From Rhizobium sp. CG5 (GTDB lineage: Bacteria > Pseudomonadota > Alphaproteobacteria > Rhizobiales > Rhizobiaceae): a stretch of DNA of 64,000 bases. The notes beneath the pieces are model-generated. The model searched no databases. It saw nothing but the letters and a program-made list of their open reading frames with translations, and was not told the DNA's origin. Positions 34,327 through 46,192 of this stretch are shown piece by piece. Numbering within the stretch: the first letter of the stretch is position 1; every line of letters begins with the position of its first letter. Location: NCBI RefSeq assembly GCF_023701945.1, contig NZ_JABAEF010000002.1, forward strand, positions 434,001 through 498,000, in the 5' to 3' direction. The translations under genes and the position numbers were made by a program.

Positions 34327-34444
34327 GAGCCCAGATCGCCGCCCACTCGTCTGGGTAAAGGCCGAAGACAGTCAGCAGGGTTCCCGTAAAATCCGTCTCA
34401 GCGCTCTCAACGTCATCCAGCCCGGCGAACGCAGGCCGCGATTC

Positions 34445-34490
34445 GATCTCCCCCCGTGTGGGGGAGATGCCCGGCAGGGCAGAGGGGGGC
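34445..34490. repeat. A-type palindromic element
   Basis: One copy of the A-type element (CCCCCCGTGTGGGGG hairpin followed by the CCCGGCAGGGC block), same orientation as the copy at 27722. Together with the repeat at 34206-34326 it accounts for much of the 375-base gap between hisS and the VOC gene; the remaining bases show nothing recognisable. Confidence 0.75.
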
Positions 34491-34576
34491 GAACTGGCTC
34501 CGCGGTTGGCCTGCTGAGCTTGCTCTAACCCGCCCATCGGCATTAGACTCATACCCCTTAAGGGGAGAACACCGCG

Positions 34577-34942
34577 ATGGCCATCCTGTTTCTCGATCAT
34601 GTCCAGCTTGCCATGCCGGAAGGGCGGGAGGCGGATGCGCGGGCGTTTTATGCGGGCGTGCTCGCCATTCCGGAGGTCGAGAAGCCGGACAATCTCAAGG
34701 CCCGCGGCGGCTGCTGGTTCGAGGATGGGCCGGTGAAGATTCATCTGGGCGTCGATCCCGACTTTCATCCGGCCAGAAAGGCCCATCCGGCCTTCATCGT
34801 CGCCGATCTCCAGGCGCTGGCAACCCGCATCGGCCGGTCCGGTTATCTGGTCGTCGCCGATCAGCCGCTCAAAGGCTACGAGCGCCTCTACGCCCATGAT
34901 CCCTTCGGCAACCGCATCGAATTCATGCAGGTGATCGTCTGA
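34577..34942 (+). CDS. VOC-superfamily (glyoxalase-like) protein
   Basis: A 121-residue single-domain protein of the vicinal oxygen chelate fold: FLDHVQLAMPEGREADARAFYAGVLAIPEVEKP (first beta-alpha-beta-beta-beta unit with His), GGCWFEDGPVKIHLGVDPDF, and HPAFIVADLQAL ... YAHDPFGNRIEFMQ at the C-terminus with the usual metal-ligand His/Glu positions. The substrate is unknown; VOC enzymes include glyoxalases, dioxygenases and antibiotic-binding proteins. It has its own ribosome site (GGGGAGA) and lies between hisS and hisZ, flanked by repeats. Confidence 0.88.
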   Translation: MAILFLDHVQLAMPEGREADARAFYAGVLAIPEVEKPDNLKARGGCWFEDGPVKIHLGVDPDFHPARKAHPAFIVADLQALATRIGRSGYLVVADQPLKGYERLYAHDPFGNRIEFMQVIV

Positions 34943-35097
34943 AGCGGATGTTTCGCTGTTCCCCTGCCATAAAAAGTGGCGGCCCGATCATGCCCGTCGT
35001 TGACATGGGCGCCAAAGGGTGGTGTTCGGATTGGCCGAAAGACCTGAGCCAAATCGCCTGACTTTAACAGCCTGACTGAAATTCCGCTGGGATCCTC

Positions 35098-36285
35098 ATG
35101 CCCCTGATCAACATGCCCGACTTTGCCGGCGAACTGCTGGACGAATTTGCCGCGCGCGCCACCACGCGGGTCGACACACCCGTCATCCAGCCGGCCGAGC
35201 CCTTTCTCGACATGGCCGGCGAAGACCTGCGCCGCCGCATTTTCCTGACCGAAAACGAGCGGGGCACAAGCCTCTGCCTGCGCCCGGAATTCACCATTCC
35301 CGTCTGCCTGCGCCATATCGAGACCGCCACCGGTACGCCGAAGCGCTACGCCTATCTCGGCGAGGTGTTCCGCCAGCGCCGCGAGGGCGCCCATGAATTC
35401 TACCAGGCCGGCATCGAGGATCTGGGCGACACGGCCATTGCCGGCGCCGATGGCCGGGCGATCGGCGATGCCTATGCGGTACTGGTCCGCCTGCTGCCGG
35501 GCCGAAGGCTCAAGGTGACGCTCGGCGATCAGGCGGTGTTCGAGGCGGTGGTCCAGGCGCTCGGCCTGCCCGCCGGCTGGCAGAAGCGCCTGATCCAGGC
35601 CTTTGGCAATTCGGCTCAGCTCGATCAGCTCCTGAAAAAGCTCGCCACCCCCCATCCGGTCGAGGGCCTCGATCCGATGGTCACAGCACTTCTGGCCTCC
35701 GGCAATGAGCGCGCCCTGATCGCCCATATCGACGACACCATGCAGGCCACCGGCTATTCCACCAATGCCAGCCGCACGCCGGCCGAGATCGCCACGCGGC
35801 TGAAGGAAAAGCTGGAGCTGGCTGAAACCCGGCTCGATGGCGCGGCGCTGCTGCTGCTGCGCGAATTCCTGTCCCTGGAACTGCCGCTGTCGGAGGCCTC
35901 CGCCGCGCTGGCCGGCTTTGCCGATGCCGCCGGCTTGAAACTTGGGGCCGCCGTGTCGCGCTTCGACGAGCGGGTGGCAGCCCTTAGCCTTGCCGGGCTG
36001 GATCTTGGCCGTATCACCTATCGCGCCGCCTTCGGCCGCCCACTCGACTATTACACCGGCCTGGTCTTCGAGATCGCCGTCGAGGGCTCGTCGGCCGTGT
36101 TGGCCGGCGGTGGCCGTTTCGACCGGCTGCTGACCCTGCTCGGCGCAAAGGACCGCATTCCGGCCGTCGGCTTCTCGCTGTGGCTGGATCGCATTGAAGC
36201 GGAGAGGGCCGACGACGCGGCGATCCGAAAAGTGGAATCCGGTTTTCGGGCGGAATCGCCGCGCGAAGAAAAGAGCAGAGCATGA
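35098..36285 (+). CDS. hisZ: ATP phosphoribosyltransferase regulatory subunit
   Basis: A 395-residue HisZ, a catalytically inactive HisRS paralogue needed with short HisG. Evidence: [32 protein letters not shown], the pseudo motif 2 ([25 protein letters not shown]), [19 protein letters not shown] and the GGGRFDRLL loop; no anticodon-binding domain. With HisG it forms the first enzyme of histidine synthesis and carries feedback control. Its stop overlaps the hisG start as ATGA, so the two are translated together. Confidence 0.94.
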   Translation: MPLINMPDFAGELLDEFAARATTRVDTPVIQPAEPFLDMAGEDLRRRIFLTENERGTSLCLRPEFTIPVCLRHIETATGTPKRYAYLGEVFRQRREGAHEFYQAGIEDLGDTAIAGADGRAIGDAYAVLVRLLPGRRLKVTLGDQAVFEAVVQALGLPAGWQKRLIQAFGNSAQLDQLLKKLATPHPVEGLDPMVTALLASGNERALIAHIDDTMQATGYSTNASRTPAEIATRLKEKLELAETRLDGAALLLLREFLSLELPLSEASAALAGFADAAGLKLGAAVSRFDERVAALSLAGLDLGRITYRAAFGRPLDYYTGLVFEIAVEGSSAVLAGGGRFDRLLTLLGAKDRIPAVGFSLWLDRIEAERADDAAIRKVESGFRAESPREEKSRA

Positions 36286-36977
36286 CCATCACCATTGGCC
36301 TGCCCTCCAAGGGCCGCATGAAGGACGATGCCTCGGCCATTTTCGAGCGCGCCGGCATGAAGATCGTCGCGGTCGGCAATGACCGTTCCTATCGCGGCCG
36401 CGTCGAAGGGGTCGACGATATCGACATCGCCTTCCTGTCGGCGTCCGAAATCTCGCGCGAGATCGGCAATGGCACGGTCGATTTCGGCGTCACCGGCGAA
36501 GACCTGATCCGCGAAGGCCTGAGCGAGGCCGACAGCAAGGTCGAGATCGCCGCCCGCCTCGGCTTCGGCCATGCCGATGTCGTGGTGGCCGTGCCGGAAA
36601 TCTGGCTTGATGTCGATACCATGGCCGACCTTGGCGACGTCGCGGCCGATTTCCGCGCCCGTCACGGTCGCCGGCTGGCGATTGCCACAAAGTACTGGCG
36701 CCTCACCCAGCAGTTCTTCTCCAGCCAGCACGGCATCCAGCTCTATCGCATCGTCGAGAGCTTAGGCGCCACCGAAGGAGCACCCGCCGCCGGCCAGGCC
36801 GATATCATCGTCGACATCACCTCGACCGGTTCGACGCTTGTGGCCAATCACCTGAAGATCCTCTCCGACGGCGTCATCCTGCGGTCAGAGGCTTGCCTGG
36901 TGCGGGCGAGGAAGCCGGAGCATGACGGCAATCCCATGATCGGCCGGATCGTCGAGGCCGTGCGCGGCGTGCTTTAA
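36282..36977 (+). CDS. hisG: ATP phosphoribosyltransferase, short form
   Basis: A 231-residue HisG lacking the C-terminal regulatory domain of the long form, consistent with dependence on HisZ. It joins ATP and PRPP in the first step of histidine synthesis. Evidence: [38 protein letters not shown], and the PRPP-binding loop [23 protein letters not shown] repeat element begins 15 bases after its stop, then an IS110 remnant. No terminator is seen other than the repeat hairpins. Confidence 0.95.
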   Translation: MTITIGLPSKGRMKDDASAIFERAGMKIVAVGNDRSYRGRVEGVDDIDIAFLSASEISREIGNGTVDFGVTGEDLIREGLSEADSKVEIAARLGFGHADVVVAVPEIWLDVDTMADLGDVAADFRARHGRRLAIATKYWRLTQQFFSSQHGIQLYRIVESLGATEGAPAAGQADIIVDITSTGSTLVANHLKILSDGVILRSEACLVRARKPEHDGNPMIGRIVEAVRGVL

Positions 36978-36991
36978 ATCCAACTTGAGAT

Positions 36992-37112
36992 TGCCCCTCA
37001 CCCTGACCCTCTCCCCGCAAGCGAGGAGAGGGGACGGACACGGTGCAGCTTGCTGCCTTCTCCCTGCTTGCGGGGAGAAGGTGCCGGCAGGTCAGGTGCA
37101 ACGTGTTGCACC
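36992..37112. repeat. Inverted-repeat element after hisG
   Basis: Two related arms rich in CTCCCCGC / GCGGGGAGA (near 37010-37034 and 37058-37080) plus matching outer segments (CACCCTGACC and GGTCAGGTG) form a long imperfect hairpin. It ends with an 18-base near-perfect palindrome, GGTGCAAC-GT-GTTGCACC (37095-37112). It separates hisG from the IS110 remnant and may serve as an insertion target. Confidence 0.7.
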
Positions 37113-37136
37113 AGGGATGAGCATCTGTGTTCGGTG

Positions 37137-38074
<938 letters not shown>

Positions 38075-38302
38075 CGCGTCTTCTTCGAACGAAACCTTGC
38101 CTTGCATGCGGGACTTGCTCCCCATCATCTGTTCAGGACAAACGCGAGGACGGCCGGACCAATCTCATCCCCGGTTCTTGCCAAGGGGCGCGCGGTCCCG
38201 ACCGTCCGCTCTCCGGCGGATGGCCATCCGCCGGAGAGCGCATCAATCATCCAACAATCGATGCTGTTTGAACATGCAAGGGGCAGCTACCACACGACGC
38301 AA
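38075..38302. other. Noncoding flank of the IS110 remnant, possible bridge-RNA region
   Basis: The 228 bases upstream of the transposase start contain no gene. In IS110-group elements the noncoding end next to the transposase start encodes the bridge RNA that guides recombination. A perfect 34-base palindrome lies within it (38207-38240). The element boundary cannot be fixed from one copy, so a bridge RNA here is inference only. Confidence 0.35.
38207..38240. repeat. Perfect 34-base palindrome
   Basis: Arms of 17 bases with no spacer (left arm begins CGCTCTCCGGCGGATGG). It would form a very strong hairpin in RNA or a cruciform in DNA. It lies 133 bases upstream of the IS110 transposase start and has no T-run next to it, so it does not look like an ordinary terminator. 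Confidence 0.85.
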
Positions 38303-38333
38303 AACAGCCCGCCGGATCGCTCCGACGGGCTGC
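38303..38333 (-). terminator. Terminator of the doxX gene
   Basis: Minus-strand stem CAGCCCG (38333-38327) with CGGGCTG (38312-38306) and an inner four-pair extension, followed by TTTT. It sits about 30 bases beyond the doxX stop; the plus strand also has TTGTTTT after it, so it may work both ways. Confidence 0.8.
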
Positions 38334-38361
38334 TTGTTTTGCCCTAAATGGGGCAGGGATA

Positions 38362-38805
38362 TCAGGCGGTCACAACCACGCCGCGGCGGGCATCGATCGA
38401 GTAGGCGCCGGGGCCGAAGGTGGCGAGCAGGATATAGGCGCCGCCGAGCGTGATGTTCTTCATCAGCATGATCTGGTTGAACACGGTCAGCCAGCCATTG
38501 GCGGCAGCCGGGAAGTCAGGCACGTTGATGGCCGAGCTGTGGAAGACCAGACCGGTGAACACGCAGAACAGGGCAAGCGCCCAGCCGGTCAGCTTGGTCT
38601 GGAAACCGACCAGCACGAACAGGCCGGCGACGAGTTCGAACAGGCCGGCGGCATAGGCCAGCAGATCGGCGGCAGGAAGGCCGGCGCCGGTGATCATGCC
38701 GGCCGTGCCGGCCGGGTTCACGAGCTTGTCGAAGCCCGACATGATGAACATGACGGACAATAGGATGCGGGCGACGAGAATGATCAGATCGTTGGTCTTG
38801 GACAT
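38362..38805 (-). CDS. DoxX-family membrane protein
   Basis: A 147-residue membrane protein of the DoxX/DoxD family starting at ATG 38805 (MSKTNDLIILVARILLS) after a GAGGAAG ribosome site; the frame open to 38898 is not used. Four hydrophobic segments are visible, with MFIMSGFDKLVNPAGTAGMITGAGLPAADLLAYAAGLFELVAGLFVL typical of the family. Relatives are linked to quinone reduction, thiosulfate oxidation or redox stress; the role here is unknown. Monocistronic with its own terminator. Confidence 0.88.
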   Translation of the reverse strand: MSKTNDLIILVARILLSVMFIMSGFDKLVNPAGTAGMITGAGLPAADLLAYAAGLFELVAGLFVLVGFQTKLTGWALALFCVFTGLVFHSSAINVPDFPAAANGWLTVFNQIMLMKNITLGGAYILLATFGPGAYSIDARRGVVVTA

Positions 38806-39065
38806 GGAAGCTTCCTCTATGGCGTGACGCCGCAATGGGGTCGGGCTGTTGGTTCCGAATTTCGAATTGATCTTTGCCATGAAGTTATTGTTGCGCATAG
38901 ATAGACAGTCTTTGACTGTTCGTTCGCAAATAGAAGACGATCTCCCCCGACGGTCTGGCTGATGGGGTCAGGCGGGGCGACGATCGTGCTGTCAGGCAAT
39001 GGAGGACGCGCTCGTGGCGCTGACACGCTTCAAAGTCCTGAAAATCTGCAAAATGCAGCCGCTGG

Positions 39066-39455
39066 TCAGGGTTGGCTATAAAGATAGGCGCCGGGCGCCA
39101 GCTTGAACCGGGGAAACACGAAGACGCCGATCATGCTGCCGGAATACTTCTGCTCAAGCCCGGTGGATTCGCCGATGCAGAACACCGGTTGCCGTTCGCC
39201 GGTGTTCATCACGATCGTCGTGGAATAGCAGAAGTTCGACGACGACGTCGCGGCCTGTTCGAACAGTTCCAGGATGTGAGCGCGATCATTCGGATCGTAG
39301 GAACGCATCATGCTGAGCAGGCCGCATTCGGGGCCGTCCAACCCGTGCAGCGCGGTGGCGCGCTGTCCCAGCTTAATCACGCCATTCGACATATCGCCAG
39401 CCCAGCCTTCGCAAAAGCCGAACTGGTAAAGCAGGCTGCTATAGGAATCGCTCAT
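39066..39455 (-). CDS. Small PAS-like protein
   Basis: About 129 residues from ATG 39455 (MSDSYSSLLYQFGF); an in-frame TTG at 39524 would add 23 residues. The order of segments (YQFGFCEGWAGDMSNGVIKLGQRATALHGLDGPECGLLSMMRSYDPNDRAHILELFEQA ... SSNFCYSTTIV ... GVFVFPRFKL) resembles a single PAS fold: an N-terminal helix, a helix after LHGLD, then a run of strands. No output domain is attached, so it may be a sensor subunit or a diverged protein. The DNA is AT-richer than average. Low certainty on function, moderate on being a gene. Confidence 0.65.
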   Translation of the reverse strand: MSDSYSSLLYQFGFCEGWAGDMSNGVIKLGQRATALHGLDGPECGLLSMMRSYDPNDRAHILELFEQAATSSSNFCYSTTIVMNTGERQPVFCIGESTGLEQKYSGSMIGVFVFPRFKLAPGAYLYSQP

Positions 39456-39524
39456 CGCCAGGGGACCTGGACCAAACGGAGCGGCAACATCGGCTTTGGC
39501 AATCTTAAACAAGACGTTCCCCAA

Positions 39525-40230
39525 ATCGAAAGCCTATATAACGCTCCAGGACTTTCGGACCAGTTTCGGATATTGTCGTCTGGAGAGCCGCGGCCTCAAA
39601 AGCCCCAACCCACCCAATTGTCGCAACGCACGTTTCGTCGGCATCCCAGCAGTTCCAAGAAATGCCAATTTTTAACCAGCGACCCGTCTTTATACAAGCT
39701 CATACAAGTCATAAATATCGCGCATAGGTTTAAATGTCGAATCGTAGGTCCTTGCCGACGGTGCCTGTTGCACGCTCGGAACGGCAAAAGCCGACGGCAT
39801 CGAGACGATATGAACCATCCTCATGGGCAGGGTTATAAATTTTTTGCTCGCTCGGCAATGTATTTTTTTGATACGCAATCGAAAAAGTGAATAATCGTCA
39901 GGTAATCCTGCCTTCGGTCAGCTTATCCCCGAGTCTCCAAGGTTTTGCAAGGCCTCTGGGATGCATCGAGCTGACGAATGGGAAGAAATCAGGCTTTTAG
40001 TATTCCAGATTCTGCATATTTCAGACGCTTAGTGCGTAGTATATAAGTAAGAATGCAAGTAAGAAGTTCCGAAAGCTTGGTTGCTTGCGCAGCGAACGTG
40101 CCCGATGCAAGACGGCTTCCTCACCTTACATTCAGCATTCGTCAAGTTATACCTTCTGAAACGTTAACGTATCCAATGGTTGTGGCCTCCTGCGACCGGA
40201 GATCCGGCGGCCTTGCCATCGCCGGATATG
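39525..40230. other. AT-rich gene-poor stretch
   Basis: Over 700 bases between the PAS-like gene and the groEL terminator with lower GC than the rest. Short frames on both strands (for example 39596-39878 minus and 40053-40310 plus) have no ribosome site or family resemblance. A hairpin with arms ATCCGGCG / CGCCGGAT sits at 40202-40227. It might hold a decayed gene or a small RNA; I see no decisive signal. Confidence 0.45.
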
Positions 40231-40258
40231 AAAAAGGGCGATCCGAAGACCGCCCTTT
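40231..40258 (-). terminator. Terminator of groESL
   Basis: Minus-strand stem AAAGGGCG (40258-40251) with CGCCCTTT (40240-40233), ten-base loop, followed by further T residues. It lies about 100 bases beyond the groEL stop. Confidence 0.85.
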
Positions 40259-40336
40259 CAAAATTTCCGATGCCAGCCATGCCGCCAACTCAGCGCGCTC
40301 GGCGCGCTGAAAGACTTTTGTTCATGGCCGTCATTC

Positions 40337-42015
<1,679 letters not shown>

Positions 42016-42062
42016 TCAGCCCATTGGTGAATTGTTGATTTTGGGAAGGGTAAACCGGCTGA

Positions 42063-42359
42063 TCAGCCGATAACGCCCATGATGTCGGCTTCCTTCATGA
42101 TCAGAAGGTCTACGCCGTCGAGCTTGACTTCGGTGCCCGACCACTTGCCGAACAGGACGCGATCGCCAACCTTGACGTCGAGCGCGACCAGGTTGCCCTT
42201 GTCGTCGCGAACGCCGGAGCCGACAGCGATGATTTCGCCTTCAGCGGGCTTTTCCTTGGCAGTGTCAGGAATGATGATGCCGCCCTTGGTCTTTTCTTCA
42301 GCCTCAATACGGCGGACGACGACGCGGTCGTGGAGCGGGCGGAAAGTTGTGCTTGCCAT
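42063..42359 (-). CDS. groES: Co-chaperonin GroES
   Basis: A 98-residue co-chaperonin that caps GroEL. Typical sequence throughout: [44 protein letters not shown] (mobile loop [10 protein letters not shown]) to [17 protein letters not shown] and the C-terminal [14 protein letters not shown]. First gene of the groES-groEL operon, with the CIRCE operator 60-86 bases upstream of its start. Confidence 0.98.
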   Translation of the reverse strand: MASTTFRPLHDRVVVRRIEAEEKTKGGIIIPDTAKEKPAEGEIIAVGSGVRDDKGNLVALDVKVGDRVLFGKWSGTEVKLDGVDLLIMKEADIMGVIG

Positions 42360-42418
42360 TGTCTAATCCCTCGATCAAATGACATTCGCGGACCGCAGAT
42401 GGATCCGCATCGATATTG

Positions 42419-42445
42419 TTAGCACTCGCCCTTGGGGAGTGCTAG
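42419..42445 (-). promoter_or_regulatory. CIRCE operator of groESL
   Basis: TTAGCACTC-N9-GAGTGCTAG, one base off the consensus TTAGCACTC-N9-GAGTGCTAA, located between groES and the divergent chrA gene. CIRCE binds the HrcA repressor, giving heat-shock control of groESL. Confidence 0.95.
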
Positions 42446-42528
42446 CGAGCTTGAGATAAGGATGCTGGCGGAATGAGTCAAGGATGACGTGTCGAAAAAA
42501 CGTCATGACACATCGCTAGGACGGCCCC

Positions 42529-43911
42529 ATGACAAAGTCTTCTTCCACGGAAATACGGCAACAGCGTGCCGACGCGCCAACCTTCCCGGAACTGGTGCGC
42601 GTCTTCGGTCATATCGGCCTGATGAGCTTCGGCGGCCCGGCGGCGCAGATTGGCCTGATGCACCGCATCGTCGTCGATGAAAAACGCTGGGTTCCGGAAG
42701 ACCGTTTCCTGCATGCGCTGAACTATTGCATGCTGCTGCCGGGGCCGGAAGCCCAGCAGCTCGCCACCTATATCGGCTGGCTGATGTTCGGCGTGCGCGG
42801 CGGTGTCGTTGCCGGTCTGCTCTTTGTCCTGCCTGGCCTCGCCGTCATCATCGGCCTCTCGGCCGCCTATGCCCTGTTCCAGGATACCACCTGGATTGCC
42901 GGCCTGTTCTTCGGCCTGAAAGCCGCTGTGCTGGCCATTGTCGTCGAAGCGCTGATCCGCATCGGCAAGCGGGCCCTGAAAACGCAGGTGCACCGGATCA
43001 TCGCCTTGACGGCGTTTCTCGCCCTGTTCCTGCTGTCCGTGCCGTTTCCGCTGGTCGTGCTGCTGGCCGGATTGGCCGGTTACATCGCGGCACGGTCGAG
43101 CCGGGCAGCAGACCAGCCGCTCGACGGTCTGCAGGATGGCGAAAAAACCCTGGCCCGCCCGCATCTGGGGCGCTCGGCCGCCGGCCTGCTGTTCTGGATC
43201 CTGGTCTGGCAGGCGCCGCTGCTGGTGTTGTGGCTGGTGCTGGGGCCGGGCAGCTTCACCGCGCTCTTCACGTTCTTTTCCAAAATGGCGCTGGTGACCT
43301 TCGGCGGCGCCTATGCGGTGCTGGCCTATGTGGCGCAGGTCGCGGTCGAGCAATATCAATGGCTGAAGCCCGGCGAAATGCTGGATGGCCTGGCGCTGGC
43401 CGAAACCACGCCGGGGCCGCTCGTTCTGGTATTGTCTTTCGTCGGCTTCCTCGCCAGCTTTCGCCAGTCCATGGGGCTCGATCCGGTTCTGGCCGGCATC
43501 CTGGGGTCTGTCCTCACCGCCTGGGCGACTTTCGTGCCGAGCTTCCTCTGGATCTTTGCCGGCGCGCCCTATATCGAGCGGCTGCGCGGCAACCGGCTGC
43601 TGTCGGGTGCCTTGTCAGCGATCACCGCTGCGGTGGTCGGTGTCATCCTGAATCTGGCCGTCTGGTTTGCCCTGCATGTGCTGTTTGCCCGCGTCGACCG
43701 GCTGATGATCTGGCCGCAGATGGAGAACGTCGCTGGCCCGCCCGCGCCGTTTTCCCTGTCGCTGTCGGTTCCCGACTGGACGACGCTCGACCCTGCGGCC
43801 CTTGTCATATCCCTTCTGGCCGCCGTGATGATCTTCCGCTTTCACCAGGGCGTCGGGCGCACGCTGGCCGTTTGCGCCGTGGTCGGCCTTGCCCTGCGCG
43901 CTGCCTTCTGA
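42529..43911 (+). CDS. chrA: Chromate efflux transporter ChrA
   Basis: A 460-residue long-chain CHR-family transporter with two homologous CHR halves and about ten to twelve membrane segments. Half 1: FGHIGLMSFGGPAAQIGLMHRIVVDEKRWV and LPGPEAQQLATYIGWLMFGVRGGVVAGLLFVLPG; half 2: FFSKMALVTFGGAYAVLAYVAQ and LDGLALAETTPGPLVLVLSFVGF. Known members export chromate and are studied in metal-tolerant bacteria. No chromate-responsive regulator lies next to it, so it may be constitutive. No ribosome site is obvious before ATG 42529. Confidence 0.92.
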   Translation: MTKSSSTEIRQQRADAPTFPELVRVFGHIGLMSFGGPAAQIGLMHRIVVDEKRWVPEDRFLHALNYCMLLPGPEAQQLATYIGWLMFGVRGGVVAGLLFVLPGLAVIIGLSAAYALFQDTTWIAGLFFGLKAAVLAIVVEALIRIGKRALKTQVHRIIALTAFLALFLLSVPFPLVVLLAGLAGYIAARSSRAADQPLDGLQDGEKTLARPHLGRSAAGLLFWILVWQAPLLVLWLVLGPGSFTALFTFFSKMALVTFGGAYAVLAYVAQVAVEQYQWLKPGEMLDGLALAETTPGPLVLVLSFVGFLASFRQSMGLDPVLAGILGSVLTAWATFVPSFLWIFAGAPYIERLRGNRLLSGALSAITAAVVGVILNLAVWFALHVLFARVDRLMIWPQMENVAGPPAPFSLSLSVPDWTTLDPAALVISLLAAVMIFRFHQGVGRTLAVCAVVGLALRAAF

Positions 43912-44018
43912 TCGTCCGGGATCGCTGCGCTATTTGCGCCACCGGCCGCAAAGACCCTTGCTTTGCCGAGATTCCTTTGCCATGTCAGCCGGACGCAATC
44001 TGAAGACAGGAACCATCC

Positions 44019-44870
44019 ATGGCCGAGCGCATCTCCACCCTCAGCGACGTCAGCACGCTCTATGACGTTCTCCTCTGCGATGTCTGGGGTGTGCTGCACA
44101 ACGGTGTCGACGTGTTCCAGCATGCCTCCGAAGCCCTGTCGGCCGCCCGCGAAAAGGGCGTGACCGTGGTGCTGATCACCAATTCGCCGCGCCCGGCGCC
44201 CGGCGTCATCACCCAGCTGCGCATGATGGGCGTCGCCGATACCGCCTATGACCGGATCGTCACCTCGGGCGACGTCACCCGCAAGCTGATTGCCGAAGGC
44301 CCGTCCAAGGTCTTCCTGCTCGGCCCCGAGCGCGACATGCCGCTGCTCGACGGGCTGGAGGTCCAGGTCGAGGCTGCCGAGACCGCCCAGTCCATCGTCT
44401 GCACCGGCCTGTTCGATGACGAGGTCGATGTTCCGGAAGATTATCACGACATGCTGCTGGCCTTCCAGACGCGTGGCGTGCCGCTGATCTGCGCCAATCC
44501 CGACCTGATCGTCGAGCGCGGCCACCGCATGATCCCCTGCGCCGGCGCCGTCGCCGCCTATTACCAGCAGCTCGGCGGCGAAATCCGCATCGCCGGCAAG
44601 CCGCATAAGCCGATCTATCAGGCCGCATTGGCCGAGGCCCGTGAACAGCGTGGCACCGAGATCGATCTCAGCCGCGTCATGGCCATCGGCGACGGCATGC
44701 CGACCGACGTGCGCGGCGCCGTCGATGCCGGCCTCGACCTGCTCTATATCAGCGGCGGCATCCATGCGGCCGAATATACCGTCAACGGCAAGCCGGACGA
44801 GGCGATCCTCAATGCCTGGCTGAAAAGCGAGGGCGTCGACCCCCGCTTCTGGATGCCGCGATTGGCATGA
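44019..44870 (+). CDS. HAD-superfamily IIA hydrolase (TIGR01459 type)
   Basis: A 283-residue HAD-IIA phosphatase of the NagD-like class with AGGAA ribosome site. Motif I is LLCDVWGVLHNG (Asp nucleophile; the second Asp of the usual pair is replaced by W-G-V, as in this subfamily), motif II VLITNSPRPAPG, motif IV VMAIGDGMPTDVRGAVDAGLD. The substrate of the subfamily is not established. Rhizobial genomes carry it near ribF, as here (129 bases upstream of it). Confidence 0.9.
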   Translation: MAERISTLSDVSTLYDVLLCDVWGVLHNGVDVFQHASEALSAAREKGVTVVLITNSPRPAPGVITQLRMMGVADTAYDRIVTSGDVTRKLIAEGPSKVFLLGPERDMPLLDGLEVQVEAAETAQSIVCTGLFDDEVDVPEDYHDMLLAFQTRGVPLICANPDLIVERGHRMIPCAGAVAAYYQQLGGEIRIAGKPHKPIYQAALAEAREQRGTEIDLSRVMAIGDGMPTDVRGAVDAGLDLLYISGGIHAAEYTVNGKPDEAILNAWLKSEGVDPRFWMPRLA

Positions 44871-44999
44871 GACGAGGCGTTGGACGATGAATTTGCGGCA
44901 AGTCATTCCCCTCCGTAATGCGAGCCTATCGAACGGGGTACCCTCGCGTAATGCTGGCTGTCCGGTCCTGGGAGCCATCCCAGCCAATGGAACCCTCTC

Positions 45000-45980
45000 A
45001 TGACCGTCTTTCACCGCAACGACAAAAAGAATCCGCTGCCGGAAAGCCTGAGGGGCGGGGTGATTGCTATCGGCAATTTTGACGGCGTGCATCGCGGTCA
45101 CCAGACAGTGCTGGCCCGGGCGCTCGAACTGTCCGACCAGCGCGGCGTGCCGGCGCTGGTGCTGACCTTCGAGCCCCATCCGCGTTCGGTGTTCAATCCC
45201 GACCGGCCGGTCTTCCGCCTGACGCCGGCGCCGCTGCGGGCCCGCATCCTGGAGGCGCTCGGCTTTCACTCGGTCATCGAATATCCCTTCGACCGCGAGT
45301 TTTCGCAGCGCTCCGCCGAGGAATTCATCCAGTCGATCCTGGTCGACTGGCTCGGCGCCTCGGAGGTCGTCACCGGTTTCGATTTTCATTTCGGCAAGGG
45401 ACGGGAAGGCGGGCCTGCCTTCCTGATGGACGCCGGCGGCCGCAACGGCTTTGGCGTGACGCTGATCGACGCCTTCCGCGACGAGGGCACCGATGTCGTC
45501 TCGTCGAGCCGCATTCGCGGCCTTCTGGGCAACGGCGAGGTGGCGGAGGCCGCCGGCCTGCTCGGCTACCGCTTCACGGTCGAAGCCGAGGTGATCAAGG
45601 GCCAGCAGCTCGGCCGCACATTGGGCTATCCGACCGCCAATATGGCGCTGCCGCCGGAGGCCGAGCTGAAACCCGGCATCTATGCCGTCAAGCTGCGCCG
45701 TGCCGATGGCCGCATGCATGACGGCGTGGCAAGCTTCGGCTATCGCCCGACGGTCACCGACAACGGCGCCGCCCTGCTCGAAACCTTCGTCTTCGATTTC
45801 TCCGGCGATCTCTATGGTGAGATCTGCGCGGTCTCGTTCTTCGGCTATCTGCGTCCCGAACTGAAATTCGACGGCCTCGATCCGCTGGTCGCCCAGATCA
45901 GGCGGGACGAGGAGGAGGCAAGGGCGCTTCTGTCCGGCGTCAGGCCGATCGGCGAACTGGACCGCAGAATCGCGTTCTGA
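45000..45980 (+). CDS. ribF: Bifunctional riboflavin kinase / FAD synthetase
   Basis: A 326-residue RibF making FMN from riboflavin and then FAD with ATP. The N-terminal FAD synthetase domain has GVIAIGNFDGVHRGHQTVL (nucleotide-binding HxGH type) and VVSSSRIRGLLGNGEV; the C-terminal riboflavin kinase domain begins near residue 185 with GRTLGYPTANMAL (kinase motif) and ends RPELKFDGLDPLVAQIRRDEEEAR. The order kinase-after-synthetase is normal for bacteria. It precedes an unrelated diguanylate cyclase. Confidence 0.96.
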   Translation: MTVFHRNDKKNPLPESLRGGVIAIGNFDGVHRGHQTVLARALELSDQRGVPALVLTFEPHPRSVFNPDRPVFRLTPAPLRARILEALGFHSVIEYPFDREFSQRSAEEFIQSILVDWLGASEVVTGFDFHFGKGREGGPAFLMDAGGRNGFGVTLIDAFRDEGTDVVSSSRIRGLLGNGEVAEAAGLLGYRFTVEAEVIKGQQLGRTLGYPTANMALPPEAELKPGIYAVKLRRADGRMHDGVASFGYRPTVTDNGAALLETFVFDFSGDLYGEICAVSFFGYLRPELKFDGLDPLVAQIRRDEEEARALLSGVRPIGELDRRIAF

Positions 45981-46192
45981 CACCCAGGCTGTTGGTCGGC
46001 ATCAACGAGACCCTGCCAGCCGCCGGTCAAACGGCCAGGACCGGAGCCGCCCGAGGCTTGTGCCCTGTCGGCGATTCACCAGAGCTTTACCGAGATCGTC
46101 CAGAATACCGGCAATATCGCGATCTTTAATCATTCTGAGACCACTTGGGTGATTGACTTGGTCGAGGCCGTGTTCAGGAAGCTTTCGCCCCC

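Noticed and set aside
39596..39878. Small minus-strand genes upstream of the PAS-like gene
   Set aside because: Two overlapping short frames without ribosome sites, family resemblance or consistent codon use.
40053..40310. 85-codon plus-strand gene before groEL
   Set aside because: It runs through the groESL terminator hairpins and has no ribosome site.
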